Below the pieces are notes generated by a model. It searched no databases. It was not told the origin of the DNA and saw only the letters and a list, made by a program, of their open reading frames with translations. Made by a program: the position numbers and the translations under genes. Below are positions 24,817-33,269 of a stretch of 38,324 nucleotides of DNA, piece by piece. How positions within the stretch are numbered: the first letter of the stretch is position 1; each line of letters begins with the position of its first letter. Source of the stretch: Rickettsiales bacterium UBA2645 (GTDB lineage Bacteria > Pseudomonadota > Alphaproteobacteria > Rickettsiales > UBA1997); the NCBI GenBank assembly GCA_002359655.1, contig DENL01000015.1:34835-73158 (forward strand), read 5' to 3'.

Positions 24817-25136
24817 AAAATTTCGTTGAAAAAGCAGCTAAATTCACCAGTGTGACAAGCGACACCTATTTGTTTTACTTTTAATAAAATGCAGTCGAAG
24901 TCACAATCTGCTTTGATTGAAATCACTTGTTGCAAGTGTCCAGAAGTTTCGCCTTTTTTCCACAAAGATTTTCGTGAACGAGAAAAATATGTAGCATATC
25001 CGCTTGCCAGAGTAGCCTTGATACTTTCTTCACTCATCCAAGCCATCATTAAAACCTGATTGTTTTTTGCATCTTGGGCGATTGCTGGAATTAATCCGTT
25101 TTCATCGAATTTAAGTTTTTTAAATATTTCTATCAT
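24813..25136 (-). CDS. hisI: Phosphoribosyl-AMP cyclohydrolase
   Basis: Third step of histidine biosynthesis: opens the purine ring of phosphoribosyl-AMP. The 107-residue protein is the monofunctional form without the HisE domain. VLMMAWMSEESI and TYFSRSRKSLWKKGETSGH lead to the zinc/Mg site KADCDFDCILLKV and the signature GVACHTGEFSCF. No other his gene is nearby, so the pathway genes are dispersed. ATG start; the ATGA overlap at its end begins alr. Confidence 0.94.
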   Translation of the reverse strand: MIEIFKKLKFDENGLIPAIAQDAKNNQVLMMAWMSEESIKATLASGYATYFSRSRKSLWKKGETSGHLQQVISIKADCDFDCILLKVKQIGVACHTGEFSCFFNEIL

Positions 25137-25212
25137 GGCTTAAAGAAGGTTGATAATTCTGAGCTGAAGGCTTTAATTGCACTTCATATTCTCCAACACA
25201 AAAATCAACAAA

Positions 25213-25632
25213 ATGATTACTTGTACAAGACGCATCGAATTTGACGCGGCGCATCGCATCATCAACCACGAGAGCAAATGTAGAATGTTGCATGGTCATC
25301 GCTACGCTTTGGAAGCAACTTTTGCAGCAAAAAAATTAGATAATCTTGGTCGGGTGATTGATTTTGGAATCATTCGTGAAGTGCTTGGAACTTGGATTGA
25401 TGACAATCTCGATCACAACACAATCCTGTCAATTGCAGATAAAAAACTGGGCGAAAAAATCGCTTCAGAAACCAAACAAAAAATTTATTACATCAAAGAA
25501 AATCCAACAGCTGAGAATATTGCCAACCATATTTTTACAGAGATTTGCCCGAAACTTTTTGCTAAAAAAAATGTAAAATGCGTGGCAATAAAACTTTACG
25601 AAACGCCAAACTGTTACACCAATGTCGTTTAA
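25213..25632 (+). CDS. queD: 6-carboxy-tetrahydropterin synthase (QueD / PTPS family)
   Basis: QueD converts dihydroneopterin triphosphate to 6-carboxytetrahydropterin, an early step of queuosine synthesis for tRNA. Zinc ligands are visible in EFDAAHRI and CRMLHGHRYALE (CxxxHGH). DNLDHNTIL and NPTAENIANHIF are catalytic blocks, with a terminal Glu in KLYETPNCYTNV. The start at 25213 (MITCTRRIEFDAAHR) gives a normal 139-residue protein; an ATG at 25177 would add 12 atypical residues. It overlaps ybgC by 11 bases, and ybgC overlaps ffh the same way. No preQ1 riboswitch is seen upstream. Confidence 0.9.
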   Translation: MITCTRRIEFDAAHRIINHESKCRMLHGHRYALEATFAAKKLDNLGRVIDFGIIREVLGTWIDDNLDHNTILSIADKKLGEKIASETKQKIYYIKENPTAENIANHIFTEICPKLFAKKNVKCVAIKLYETPNCYTNVV

Positions 25633-26059
25633 CTTTTCTGCACAATATCGCATTTACTACGAAGACACGGACGCTGGCGGCATAGTTTATTATGCTAACT
25701 ATTTAAAATTTTTTGAACGCGCCCGAACTGACTTTTTGCGTTCATTGCAAATTTCACAGTCACAACTTTTAACAGAAGAAAAATTAGCCTTTGTGGTTAG
25801 AAGATGCGAGATCGACTATATTGCTTCTGCAAAGCTTGACGATTTGATTGATGTTTCAGTTTTAGTAAAAGAAATCACTGCGGTATCAATTGTTATGCAA
25901 CAAGATATTTCAAAGACAATTCATGGCACTTTGCTTGAAAAGCAAAATAAGAAGCAAATTTTATCACACTTAAAAGTAGAGATTGTTTGCGTCACAACTG
26001 ATAGCTTTGGACCAAAAAAAATTCCTCAAAACATAAAAAAACTTTTCGATGCTCGATAA
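25622..26059 (+). CDS. ybgC: Acyl-CoA thioesterase, YbgC/4-hydroxybenzoyl-CoA family
   Basis: A 145-residue hotdog-fold thioesterase. YYEDTDAGGIVYYANYLKFF is the YbgC signature with the catalytic Asp, followed by ERARTDFLRSL. The central helix and CEIDYIASAKLDDLIDV strand fit the fold. In many Proteobacteria ybgC leads the tol-pal cluster and may act on acyl-CoA or acyl-ACP for phospholipid synthesis. Here it is instead linked by 11-base overlaps to queD and ffh. tol genes are not visible. Confidence 0.9.
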   Translation: MSFNFSAQYRIYYEDTDAGGIVYYANYLKFFERARTDFLRSLQISQSQLLTEEKLAFVVRRCEIDYIASAKLDDLIDVSVLVKEITAVSIVMQQDISKTIHGTLLEKQNKKQILSHLKVEIVCVTTDSFGPKKIPQNIKKLFDAR

Positions 26060-27392
26060 CTTTTCAGGCAAGATCACTAAAATTTTTCAGACTATTTCTG
26101 GCAAAAAATTCATCTCAGAAGATGATCTGGCTGCGACAATGCGTGAGATCAGAATCGCACTTTTGGAAGCTGATGTTAGCTTGCCAATTGCTAAAGATTT
26201 TATTGAAAAAGTAAAAGCTGAAAGCTTGGGACAACAAGTAATTAAAAGCGTTTCACCAGGTGACATGATCGTTAAAATTGTGCATGATGAGCTGGTAAAA
26301 CTTTTGGGCAGCGAGCGTGCCGAACTCAACCTTAACACTCAACCGCCAGCAATTATTATGTTGGTTGGTTTGCAAGGCGCTGGCAAAACTACTACCGCTT
26401 CCAAATTAGCGCTGCGTTTGAAAAATAAAAATCACAAAAAAGTTTTATTAGCATCACTCGATACTTACAGACCAGCTGCTCAAAATCAGTTAGAAATTTT
26501 AGCAAATAAAATTTCTGTCGATTCGCTAGAAATTATTTCGACAGAAAATCCATTACAAATTGCTAAACGCGCGATCAACAAAGCCAAAGAAGTTGGCCAT
26601 GATGTTTTAATTTTAGACACCGCCGGCAGAACTCATGTTAATGAAGAATTAATGCAAGAATTAATCAGCATCAAAAATCTTGCCAATCCAATAGAAATCT
26701 TACTTGTCGTCGATGCTATGATTGGTCAAGATGCAGTAAATGTGGCAAAAATTTTTAACGAAAAATTACAATTAAGCGGCACGATTTTAACACGCTTAGA
26801 CGGCGATTCTCGTGGTGGCGCAGCTTTGACTATGAAAGCCGCAACTAACTGTCCAATTAAATTTATTGGCGTTGGCGAAAAATCTAGCGAGCTGGAAGAA
26901 TTTAATCCCGATCGTATCGCTTCAAGAATTGTTGGTATGGGCGATGTAGTTTCTTTAGTAGAAAAAGCACAAGAAGTTTTCGACATGGCAGAAATGGAAA
27001 AGTCAGCCAAAAAAATGCAGAAAGGTCATCTCGATCTAAACGATCTTTTATCACAAATCAGAAATATGCGTAAAATGGGTGGCATTGGCAGCATGTTGAA
27101 ATTCTTACCCGGAGCCTCTCAACTGAAAGAACATCTCGGAAAATTAGGTGATGCTGAAAAAGAAATGTTACGCCAAGAAGCTTTGATTTTATCGATGACA
27201 AAAAAAGAAAGAAGCAATCCAGATATTTTAAATTCATCGCGCAAACATAGAATCGCTAGAGGTGCAGGCAGTACAATTCAAGAAGTAAATCGTTTACTAA
27301 AAAAATACAAACAGATGCAAAAAATGATGAAAAAATTCGGCAAAATTTCACCAGCAAAAATACAAGAAATGATGAAAGAGCAAGAAGGATAG
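26049..27392 (+). CDS. ffh: Signal recognition particle protein Ffh
   Basis: The SRP54 GTPase that targets membrane proteins to SecYEG together with 4.5S RNA and FtsY. The 447-residue protein has an N domain, then G domain motifs GLQGAGKTTTASKLA (near 105), DTYRPAAQNQLE, DTAGRTHVNEELMQEL and TRLDGDSRGGAAL. The methionine-rich M domain has MRKMGGIGSMLKFLPG, SMTKKERSNPDILNSSRKHR and the RIARGAG SRP-RNA-binding segment, ending in a Met/Lys-rich helix. The start overlaps ybgC by 11 bases. No SRP RNA gene is recognised in the window. Confidence 0.97.
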   Translation: MLDNFSGKITKIFQTISGKKFISEDDLAATMREIRIALLEADVSLPIAKDFIEKVKAESLGQQVIKSVSPGDMIVKIVHDELVKLLGSERAELNLNTQPPAIIMLVGLQGAGKTTTASKLALRLKNKNHKKVLLASLDTYRPAAQNQLEILANKISVDSLEIISTENPLQIAKRAINKAKEVGHDVLILDTAGRTHVNEELMQELISIKNLANPIEILLVVDAMIGQDAVNVAKIFNEKLQLSGTILTRLDGDSRGGAALTMKAATNCPIKFIGVGEKSSELEEFNPDRIASRIVGMGDVVSLVEKAQEVFDMAEMEKSAKKMQKGHLDLNDLLSQIRNMRKMGGIGSMLKFLPGASQLKEHLGKLGDAEKEMLRQEALILSMTKKERSNPDILNSSRKHRIARGAGSTIQEVNRLLKKYKQMQKMMKKFGKISPAKIQEMMKEQEG

Positions 27393-27394
27393 TT

Positions 27395-27443
27395 TTTTAT
27401 ACCAAATCAAATAATATTAATGAATTTTAGATTTGGTATAAAA
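27395..27443. repeat. 14-bp perfect palindrome after ffh
   Basis: TTTTATACCAAATC (27395-27408) pairs perfectly with GATTTGGTATAAAA (27430-27443) across a 21-base AT-rich loop, starting 2 bases after the ffh stop. A T-run follows neither arm on either strand, so it is not a standard intrinsic terminator, although it could protect the ffh mRNA 3' end. Size, symmetry and ATACCAAATC termini resemble a MITE-like or dispersed palindromic repeat. No second copy lies in this window. Confidence 0.6.
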
Positions 27444-27468
27444 CCTGATCAACCAACTTTATTTTACT

Positions 27469-27795
27469 ATGCAACTTTCTGAAAAAAAATGTTTAGCATG
27501 CTCTGGAGATTTAACAGCATTTGATCGCAGAGCTTGCGAAAAATATCTTTTACAACTTAAAGATTGGAAAATTTCTGCTGACGGAAAATGGATTTTGAGA
27601 GAATTCAAATTCAAAAATTTTGTTAGCACTTTGGAATTTGTAAATAAAATTGCCGCAATTGCTGAAGCAGAACAACATCACCCAAATATTGATTTCACTT
27701 GGGGAATTGCCAAAGTTTCAATTCAAACTCACAAGATTAACGGACTTTGCGAAAACGATTTTATTCTTGCCGCAAAAATTGATCAGATTTCTTAA
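27469..27795 (+). CDS. phhB: Pterin-4a-carbinolamine dehydratase
   Basis: A 108-residue PCD/DCoH family enzyme that dehydrates 4a-hydroxytetrahydropterin during pterin cofactor recycling. The family motif is complete: Glu66, His70-His71-Pro72, Trp78 and His88 with family spacing, in AEAEQHHPNIDFTW and the THKINGL segment. It is unusual that no aromatic amino-acid hydroxylase lies nearby; many bacteria carry PCD without one. The stop is immediately followed by the ratA ATG (TAA-ATG), so these two genes form a unit. Confidence 0.92.
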   Translation: MQLSEKKCLACSGDLTAFDRRACEKYLLQLKDWKISADGKWILREFKFKNFVSTLEFVNKIAAIAEAEQHHPNIDFTWGIAKVSIQTHKINGLCENDFILAAKIDQIS

Positions 27796-28236
27796 ATGCC
27801 AAAATTTTCAGAAAAAAAAATTCTGCCACATAGCGCTAAAAAATTGTATTCTCTGGTGATGGATATCGAAAAATATCCAGAATTTTTACCGTGGTGCAAA
27901 TCTGCCAAGATTATTGAAATAATTTCTGCAGATAATTTACGCGCTGATTTGCTGATAAATTTTAAAGGATTTTTTGAGAAATATCGCTCTGACGTCAAGC
28001 ATGGCAAAACAGAAAATGGCGACTATTTCGTTGATGTCGTAGCAATTGAAGGGCCTTTTAAAAAACTTATTAATCAGTGGAAAATAACTGATTTGAAAAA
28101 TGATAGCTGCGAGATTGAATTTTTTATCGACTTCGAATTTAACTCAGTAATTTTAAGCAAAGTGATTGGAGTAATTTTTGAAAAAGCCACTCACAAAATG
28201 ATGTCAGCTTTTGAAGATAGAGCCAGCGCGCTTTAA
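27796..28236 (+). CDS. ratA: Coenzyme Q-binding COQ10/RatA START-domain protein
   Basis: A 146-residue START/polyketide-cyclase-fold protein of the RatA/COQ10 family. YSLVMDIEKYPEFLPWCKSAKI and FFEKYRSDVKHGK are signature stretches, followed by GPFKKLINQWKITD and a C-terminal helix. In mitochondria COQ10 binds ubiquinone and supports respiration; the E. coli member was reported to affect ribosome subunit association. Which applies here cannot be told, but alphaproteobacterial members sit close to COQ10. It begins directly after the phhB stop. Confidence 0.88.
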   Translation: MPKFSEKKILPHSAKKLYSLVMDIEKYPEFLPWCKSAKIIEIISADNLRADLLINFKGFFEKYRSDVKHGKTENGDYFVDVVAIEGPFKKLINQWKITDLKNDSCEIEFFIDFEFNSVILSKVIGVIFEKATHKMMSAFEDRASAL

Positions 28237-28266
28237 CAAGATTTAGAAACCTCTAAAAAACTTCGC

Positions 28267-30228
28267 CTAAATCTTCATCGGCAAGATAACCATGTTTTGA
28301 CCACGCACATGCAAACGACGCTGCATAATGTAAGGAACATGGTTGTACAAAATTTGAGTAAAAATATTTTCGTTGTCGAAAATGAATTTTGTACCAAAGA
28401 AAACAGTGTTTGGATAATCTTTGCCGACTCTTTCAGTTAGCTTGGTCAACTTCTCAACAATATCCGTTCCATAACCAACATAGGCTTTAGCAAAGCGGCC
28501 GTTGGCGTTGCAGTAATTACGATATTTTCGCAAAGAGATTTTAGTTTTCCGACGCATCTCACGCCATCTTTGCTCTTCACGAAAAGTATTTGAATCAAGC
28601 TCTCCGACTGTGACAAAAATAAAATTTTTGAAAATTCCCGGAAATAATTTTTTGATTTGCAGCAAGCAATTCATGCCACTACCAAATGTTTGATCAACTA
28701 TGATTGCAGCTGTTGGCGCGTTCTTATCGATTATTTGTTCTTCCAGAGTTGGTGCGATATTTTCGTAATCAAAAAATTGTAATTCGGTTTGCGCTAAACG
28801 CATTTTGAATTTGCAATAAAGCCTTTTGATTCCCCAGCCTATGGCTATAAATAGAGATGTAATTACTAATGTTATCCAGCCGCCTTCGTAGAATTTTTCG
28901 AAAATTGTTACCATCAAAATTGCGAAGCAAACCACAAAGCCAATAATTGCTACTATTAATTTACTTCTCCAATGCGGTTTTCTTTTACGGTTACGGAACC
29001 AGTAAATTGCAAGGCCAAGCAGCGACATCGAAAATGTAATAAATACATTAATCGAGTAAAGCACCACCAAGATGTGGACCGATCCTCCAGTGATTAACAA
29101 AGTCAAAATTGCCGAAACAGCCATGAATAATACGCCGTTTTTAACTACTAAGCGACTTGAAAGTGAGCTGAAAGATTTTGGCATCCACTCGTCAGCAGCC
29201 ATATTTGCAATAACGCTTGGACCAGCTAAAAATCCTGAATTAGCAGCAACCAAAAGCAGGCCAGCTTCAAAAATAAGAAGGAGAGTAACTACTGCGGCGC
29301 CAAGCTGAAAATCTCCGATAAACCAATTTTCAGTGATGGTGTAGAAAACTGTGGCGTTTAGAGTTTGTCCTTCAATTTTTACAACATCCCAAAGCAAGTA
29401 GAGCATTATTATCCCAGCGGCCATGAAGGCTAAAGATACTGCAACCACAAACATGGTTAACTTGGCGGTTCTAACTCTTGGCTCAGCCAAAGAATGGACA
29501 TTGTTAGAAACGGCTTCCAAACCAGTGTAAGTACCGCCGCCCATCGAAAAAGCTTTTAGAAATAAAGAAATTACAAACACTAAACCAGCTGAGTTTTTTA
29601 GATCGGAAGATTCTGTAATTGCTTTTGGCATTAAATCCAAAATACCAGAATGATGAGCAACAATTCCGTAAATAATTAGCACAAAATGCGTGATGATGAA
29701 GCCAAGAAAAATTGGCATAAGAAATTTTATTGATTCCTTCATGCCACGCAAATTAAGTATTGCCAGCAACCCAACAAATAATATGGCGAAAATTAATTTT
29801 ACTTTTTGCCACTCGATTGGCAGAAAACTAAAAACAGCATCAATGCCGCTGGCTACTGAAATTGAGATAGTCAAAACATAATCTATCAGAAGCGCTGAGC
29901 CCGAAACTAAGCCAGCATTTCTGCCAAGCAGCCTAGTTGCAACACGATATCCACCGCCGCCTCTAGGAAATAATTCGATTACTTGGTTATAAGCGTAAGA
30001 AATAATGAAGACAGTAATGGCAGTGGCAATGGCCAAATAAATTGCTAATTCTTCGTGCGTTCCAAGTGCTAAAAATGCTTCTTCTGGACCGTAGCAAGAA
30101 GATGAAATTCCATCGGCACCAAGACCAACCCAAGCAAAGAATGCTACCAGAGAAATGTGTTTTCTGGTTTCTTTATCAAAAGGATCACGCGGATTACCAA
30201 AAAGAAAATTTCTAATTTTAAGCAACAT
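28267..30228 (-). CDS. APC superfamily permease with C-terminal cytoplasmic domain
   Basis: A 653-residue transporter with about 12 membrane helices (about 25-460) and a soluble tail of about 190 residues. GLGADGISSSCYGPEEAFLA and ELFPRGGGGYRVAT are hallmarks of a bacterial APC subfamily usually annotated as amino-acid transporters; its overall layout also recalls KUP/KimA potassium importers. AFSMGGGTYTGLEAVSNN is a second conserved loop. The substrate is therefore unassigned. It overlaps trpF by 11 bases. The last codons overlap a palindrome with the gap to ratA (28238-28246 with 28267-28275). Confidence 0.87.
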   Translation of the reverse strand: MLLKIRNFLFGNPRDPFDKETRKHISLVAFFAWVGLGADGISSSCYGPEEAFLALGTHEELAIYLAIATAITVFIISYAYNQVIELFPRGGGGYRVATRLLGRNAGLVSGSALLIDYVLTISISVASGIDAVFSFLPIEWQKVKLIFAILFVGLLAILNLRGMKESIKFLMPIFLGFIITHFVLIIYGIVAHHSGILDLMPKAITESSDLKNSAGLVFVISLFLKAFSMGGGTYTGLEAVSNNVHSLAEPRVRTAKLTMFVVAVSLAFMAAGIIMLYLLWDVVKIEGQTLNATVFYTITENWFIGDFQLGAAVVTLLLIFEAGLLLVAANSGFLAGPSVIANMAADEWMPKSFSSLSSRLVVKNGVLFMAVSAILTLLITGGSVHILVVLYSINVFITFSMSLLGLAIYWFRNRKRKPHWRSKLIVAIIGFVVCFAILMVTIFEKFYEGGWITLVITSLFIAIGWGIKRLYCKFKMRLAQTELQFFDYENIAPTLEEQIIDKNAPTAAIIVDQTFGSGMNCLLQIKKLFPGIFKNFIFVTVGELDSNTFREEQRWREMRRKTKISLRKYRNYCNANGRFAKAYVGYGTDIVEKLTKLTERVGKDYPNTVFFGTKFIFDNENIFTQILYNHVPYIMQRRLHVRGQNMVILPMKI

Positions 30229-30862
30229 GGCCTTTAACTTTTTTCATTAATTGCTCAATTAACTCAACAGACTTTTCGCCGCGGGTTTTTTCAATTCCCG
30301 AAGAAACATCGATAAAGTGTGCGCCAGTAATCTTAGCGGCAGCAAGAGCGTTATTAATGTCGATACCACCAGATAAAAACCATTCTCTGCGATTTCTGAA
30401 ACCAAAGAGAATTTTCCAATCGAAAGCTTGTCCACTTCCTCCAGCGGCGTCTTGTGCTGATTTTGGTTTGCTATCAAATAAAAACATATCTGAAACTGAT
30501 TCAAAAGCCCTGACCTCTTTTAAGTCTTGTCTGGTATTGATTTTAAAGGCTTTGATAATTTTCACTTTCGGAAAAATTTCACGAATTTTTTGTAAGAATT
30601 TTGGGGTTTCTGAACCGTGAAATTGAAAATATTGCGGCGCTAAGTTTTTGTAGGCTTTTTTGATAACTTCCAAATCAGTATTAGCAAAAACCGCTACTTT
30701 GTTGATTGTTGGCGGAATCATTTTGGCAATTTCTGTAACTTTTTCAGGATCAATGTAACGAATAGATTTAGAGCAAAAAACAAAACCAATAAAATCGGCT
30801 CTATTAGCAATCGCTGCTGCGACTGATTTGCTTTCGGTAAAACCACATAACTTGACTTTCAT
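30218..30862 (-). CDS. trpF: Phosphoribosylanthranilate isomerase
   Basis: TrpF performs the Amadori rearrangement in tryptophan biosynthesis, on a TIM-barrel fold. The 214-residue protein has the N-terminal KLCGFTESKSV with catalytic Cys6, ADFIGFVFCSKSIRYI, VFANTD, FQFHGSE, DMFLFDSKP with the catalytic Asp, and C-terminal WFLSGGIDINNA with DVSSGIE as phosphate-binding loops. No other trp gene is adjacent. The 3' end overlaps the permease start by 11 bases. Confidence 0.94.
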   Translation of the reverse strand: MKVKLCGFTESKSVAAAIANRADFIGFVFCSKSIRYIDPEKVTEIAKMIPPTINKVAVFANTDLEVIKKAYKNLAPQYFQFHGSETPKFLQKIREIFPKVKIIKAFKINTRQDLKEVRAFESVSDMFLFDSKPKSAQDAAGGSGQAFDWKILFGFRNRREWFLSGGIDINNALAAAKITGAHFIDVSSGIEKTRGEKSVELIEQLMKKVKGHVA

Positions 30863-30947
30863 AAATCTTGAAAAAGGAATAAAATTGTAACATCGAAAAA
30901 TTTTAACTCAGCGAAGGCAAAACGTTTAAGCTGATTTTGATCAAAAA

Positions 30948-31262
30948 TTATAACTTGAATCCAGGGGGAAGTGGAATGCCTTTGGTAACTGATTGAATTG
31001 AATTGGCAGAACCTTCATCAGCCTTATTTTTGGCATCGTTAAAAGCAGCAACGATTAAATCTTCGAGAATTTCTTTTTCTTCTTTGTTGATCATAGAATC
31101 ATCAATCACAATTTTTTTAGCCAGACCAGCACCGCTAATTATCACTCTCACCATTCCCCCACCAGATGAACCTTCAAACTCACTCAGAGCTAGATCATCT
31201 TGAATTTTTTGCATTTTTTTTTGCATTTCTTGCGCTTGGCGCATCAGAGCTTTCATGTCCAT
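30948..31262 (-). CDS. ybaB: Nucleoid-associated protein YbaB/EbfC
   Basis: A 104-residue DNA-binding nucleoid protein with the YbaB pattern: MKALMRQAQEMQKKMQKIQD, then EGSSGGGMVRVIISGAG and LEDLIVAAFNDAKNKADE, ending GIPLPPGFKL as in family members. The ATG at 31262 is chosen because it matches the usual family start. A GTG at 31298 would add 12 residues but has a hairpin (ACTCCG/CGGAGT, 31297-31320) over the ribosome site. In many bacteria ybaB sits between dnaX and recR; here it does not. Confidence 0.87.
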   Translation of the reverse strand: MDMKALMRQAQEMQKKMQKIQDDLALSEFEGSSGGGMVRVIISGAGLAKKIVIDDSMINKEEKEILEDLIVAAFNDAKNKADEGSANSIQSVTKGIPLPPGFKL

Positions 31263-31342
31263 AATTTTATCTGAATCGAAATTTAAGTTTTTATTCACTC
31301 CGCCTAAAAAGTTCGGAGTTTAGTATCTTTGTATGGGTGAAA

Positions 31343-32623
31343 TTAGTGTTTAAATATTTTAAGAAATCCTGTGATTTTGTAGTGCAGAATCTGACTGATT
31401 CTTCTCAAATATCCTGCTTTGTCAACGCTTTCCTTGGCAAATAAAGGATACTCAAAATTTTTATATCCACGAATCTCAATTAATAAAGTGCCAACCCTGT
31501 CACCTTTAGCTATTGGCGCATAAATCGGATTTTTGTATTTCACTTTTACATCAATATTATCAATCGACTTTTCTAGAGGAATATTAAAGGCAATATCGGT
31601 GTTGGTAACAGCTTCAATTTTTGGTTTTACACCAAGCCAAGTCGGTACTTTTGCTACCGACTGATCTTTGTGAAAAATAGTTAATTTGTTGTAGTTTTCA
31701 AAACCGTAATCCATCAATTCAGTAATAATTGCCGCTCTTTTTTTCGGAGTTGGCGCTTTATTAACTACAGCAATTAACATACGATCATCTCTGCGCACTG
31801 CGCCAAGAACGCCATATCCTCCAGCATCAGTGTGACCTGTTTTGCCACCCAAAACTCCTTCGTAATTTTGTTTGATTAAAGGATTACGATTATGCTGAGT
31901 AATTTTGCGATAAGTAAACTCTTGGATTCCGAGATAATGTGAATATTGCGGAAAGTCTTGATAAATTTTAGAAGTAAGAGTTGCAAGGTCGCGCACACTC
32001 ATATAATGACCATCTTCGTAAAGGCCGTGCGGATTTTTAAAATGGCTATTATTCAAACCAAGCTCTTTGGCTTTCATATTCATTAGATTAACAAAATTAC
32101 TCAGTCCGCCGGCAGTGGTTTCAGCCAAAGCAATTGCCGCATCATTTCCTGAAACTGCTAAAAGACCTTGTAATAATTCATCAATTGTAACGATGTCACC
32201 ATAATTCAAAAACATGCTTGAGCCTGATTTGCGCCAAGCATCTTTGCCAATCAAACATTGATTAGTAAAATTAACGCGACCTTTTTTTATTTGATCAAAA
32301 ACCACATAAGCAGTCATGACTTTTGTCATTGAAGACGGCGGTATGCGAACATCAGGATTTTTTGCCAATAAAACTTCTTTAGTATCAGCATCGAGCAAAA
32401 AATAAAATTGCGCTTCTTTTAAATCTCTTATCGTTCTAGATGCGCTTTGTTTATCCGAAGTTAATAAGTCTGATTTTTCTGCGACTTTTTGCGAATTTTC
32501 TTTGGCGGATTTTTTTACATTTTTTTTATTAGCAACTTTACTGAGGTGCCCAGCATTTCCTAGGCTTGGTAAAAGCAGCAAAGTTACAAAAAATAAAATG
32601 TAAGAATTTTTAAAACTCTTCAT
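31343..32623 (-). CDS. dacA: D-alanyl-D-alanine carboxypeptidase (PBP5/DacA family)
   Basis: Trims the terminal D-Ala of peptidoglycan pentapeptides in the periplasm. The 426-residue protein has a signal peptide ending near GNA (residue 24) and a Lys-rich segment to about 60. Active-site motifs are complete: SMTK (98-101), SGN (158-160) and KTG (261-263). The C-terminal PBP5-type beta domain follows from about 320. KITGFLKIF at the very end is a short amphipathic helix of the kind used for membrane attachment. It lies 17 bases after the lipoprotein gene. The trio with that gene and the SPOR gene forms an envelope cluster. Confidence 0.94.
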   Translation of the reverse strand: MKSFKNSYILFFVTLLLLPSLGNAGHLSKVANKKNVKKSAKENSQKVAEKSDLLTSDKQSASRTIRDLKEAQFYFLLDADTKEVLLAKNPDVRIPPSSMTKVMTAYVVFDQIKKGRVNFTNQCLIGKDAWRKSGSSMFLNYGDIVTIDELLQGLLAVSGNDAAIALAETTAGGLSNFVNLMNMKAKELGLNNSHFKNPHGLYEDGHYMSVRDLATLTSKIYQDFPQYSHYLGIQEFTYRKITQHNRNPLIKQNYEGVLGGKTGHTDAGGYGVLGAVRRDDRMLIAVVNKAPTPKKRAAIITELMDYGFENYNKLTIFHKDQSVAKVPTWLGVKPKIEAVTNTDIAFNIPLEKSIDNIDVKVKYKNPIYAPIAKGDRVGTLLIEIRGYKNFEYPLFAKESVDKAGYLRRISQILHYKITGFLKIFKH

Positions 32624-32640
32624 GAATTTGATTTTAATAA

Positions 32641-33261
32641 TTAATTTTTCAAGGCTGCGACCGACTCAGAGCCAAAAATTTTAACCATTTTTAGTTTTCT
32701 TTTCAGCTTACCCTGCTCCGCAATTAGAGTTTGACTGTTTTCAATATCATCAGCTGTTCTTTCTGAATTAATTTGGTCGACATTTTTTTGCAGTAATTTT
32801 CTGCTAACCAAAAGATATTCTTTTTCAGTCATATCGGCTTTAATACCATAAGCGTCTTGGCTTGGAACTTTAATTTTATCAAATTCATCACCGATTTTTC
32901 TAAAGGGAGAGTTAATTGTTGGTCTGTAGTAATTTTCAAACATCTCAGCAGGAAAGGCAAAGCCAGCTGGAGAAATTTGTTGGTTAGCAAATTGTTGAGG
33001 AGAGTAATATTCGGGAATCGTAATATTTGTATTGGTATAGCGTGCTAGATTCTGATCAACTGGCGCAGTGAATTCAAGTTTGGCTTTTAAATCCAAAGGT
33101 TTTGGTTCCACTCTAGTAGATTTTAATTTTTCAATTATGGCGCCGTATTTGTCATTAAAATTTTTATTCTGATCTACGACGCTAGAACGACAGGAAAAAG
33201 TAAAAATTAAGGTAAAAATCTGCAGCACTTTCCAAAAAGAAATTAGATTCAGAAATTTCAT
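32641..33261 (-). CDS. Putative lipoprotein of unknown function
   Basis: The 206-residue product is not recognised. A hydrophobic N-terminus (VLQIFTLIFTFSC) ends in a lipobox-like TFSC, making Cys24 the probable lipid-modified residue. After that it is rich in Pro, Tyr and Asn (EYYSPQQFANQQISPAGFAF, around 90-105), then has a charged, helical C-terminal half. No enzymatic motif is seen. It lies between the SPOR lipoprotein (8 bases) and dacA (17 bases), so an envelope or peptidoglycan role is inferred from position only. A conserved Rickettsiales-specific family is one possibility. Confidence 0.75.
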   Translation of the reverse strand: MKFLNLISFWKVLQIFTLIFTFSCRSSVVDQNKNFNDKYGAIIEKLKSTRVEPKPLDLKAKLEFTAPVDQNLARYTNTNITIPEYYSPQQFANQQISPAGFAFPAEMFENYYRPTINSPFRKIGDEFDKIKVPSQDAYGIKADMTEKEYLLVSRKLLQKNVDQINSERTADDIENSQTLIAEQGKLKRKLKMVKIFGSESVAALKN

Positions 33262-33269
33262 ACCCTGAG

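Noticed and set aside
25137..25212. preQ1 riboswitch upstream of queD
   Set aside because: The short leader lacks the preQ1-I hairpin and conserved A-rich tail.
28238..28275. AAGATTTAG/CTAAATCTT inverted repeat between ratA and the permease as a bidirectional terminator
   Set aside because: The 9-bp arms overlap the permease stop and no T-run follows on either strand. Too weak to call.
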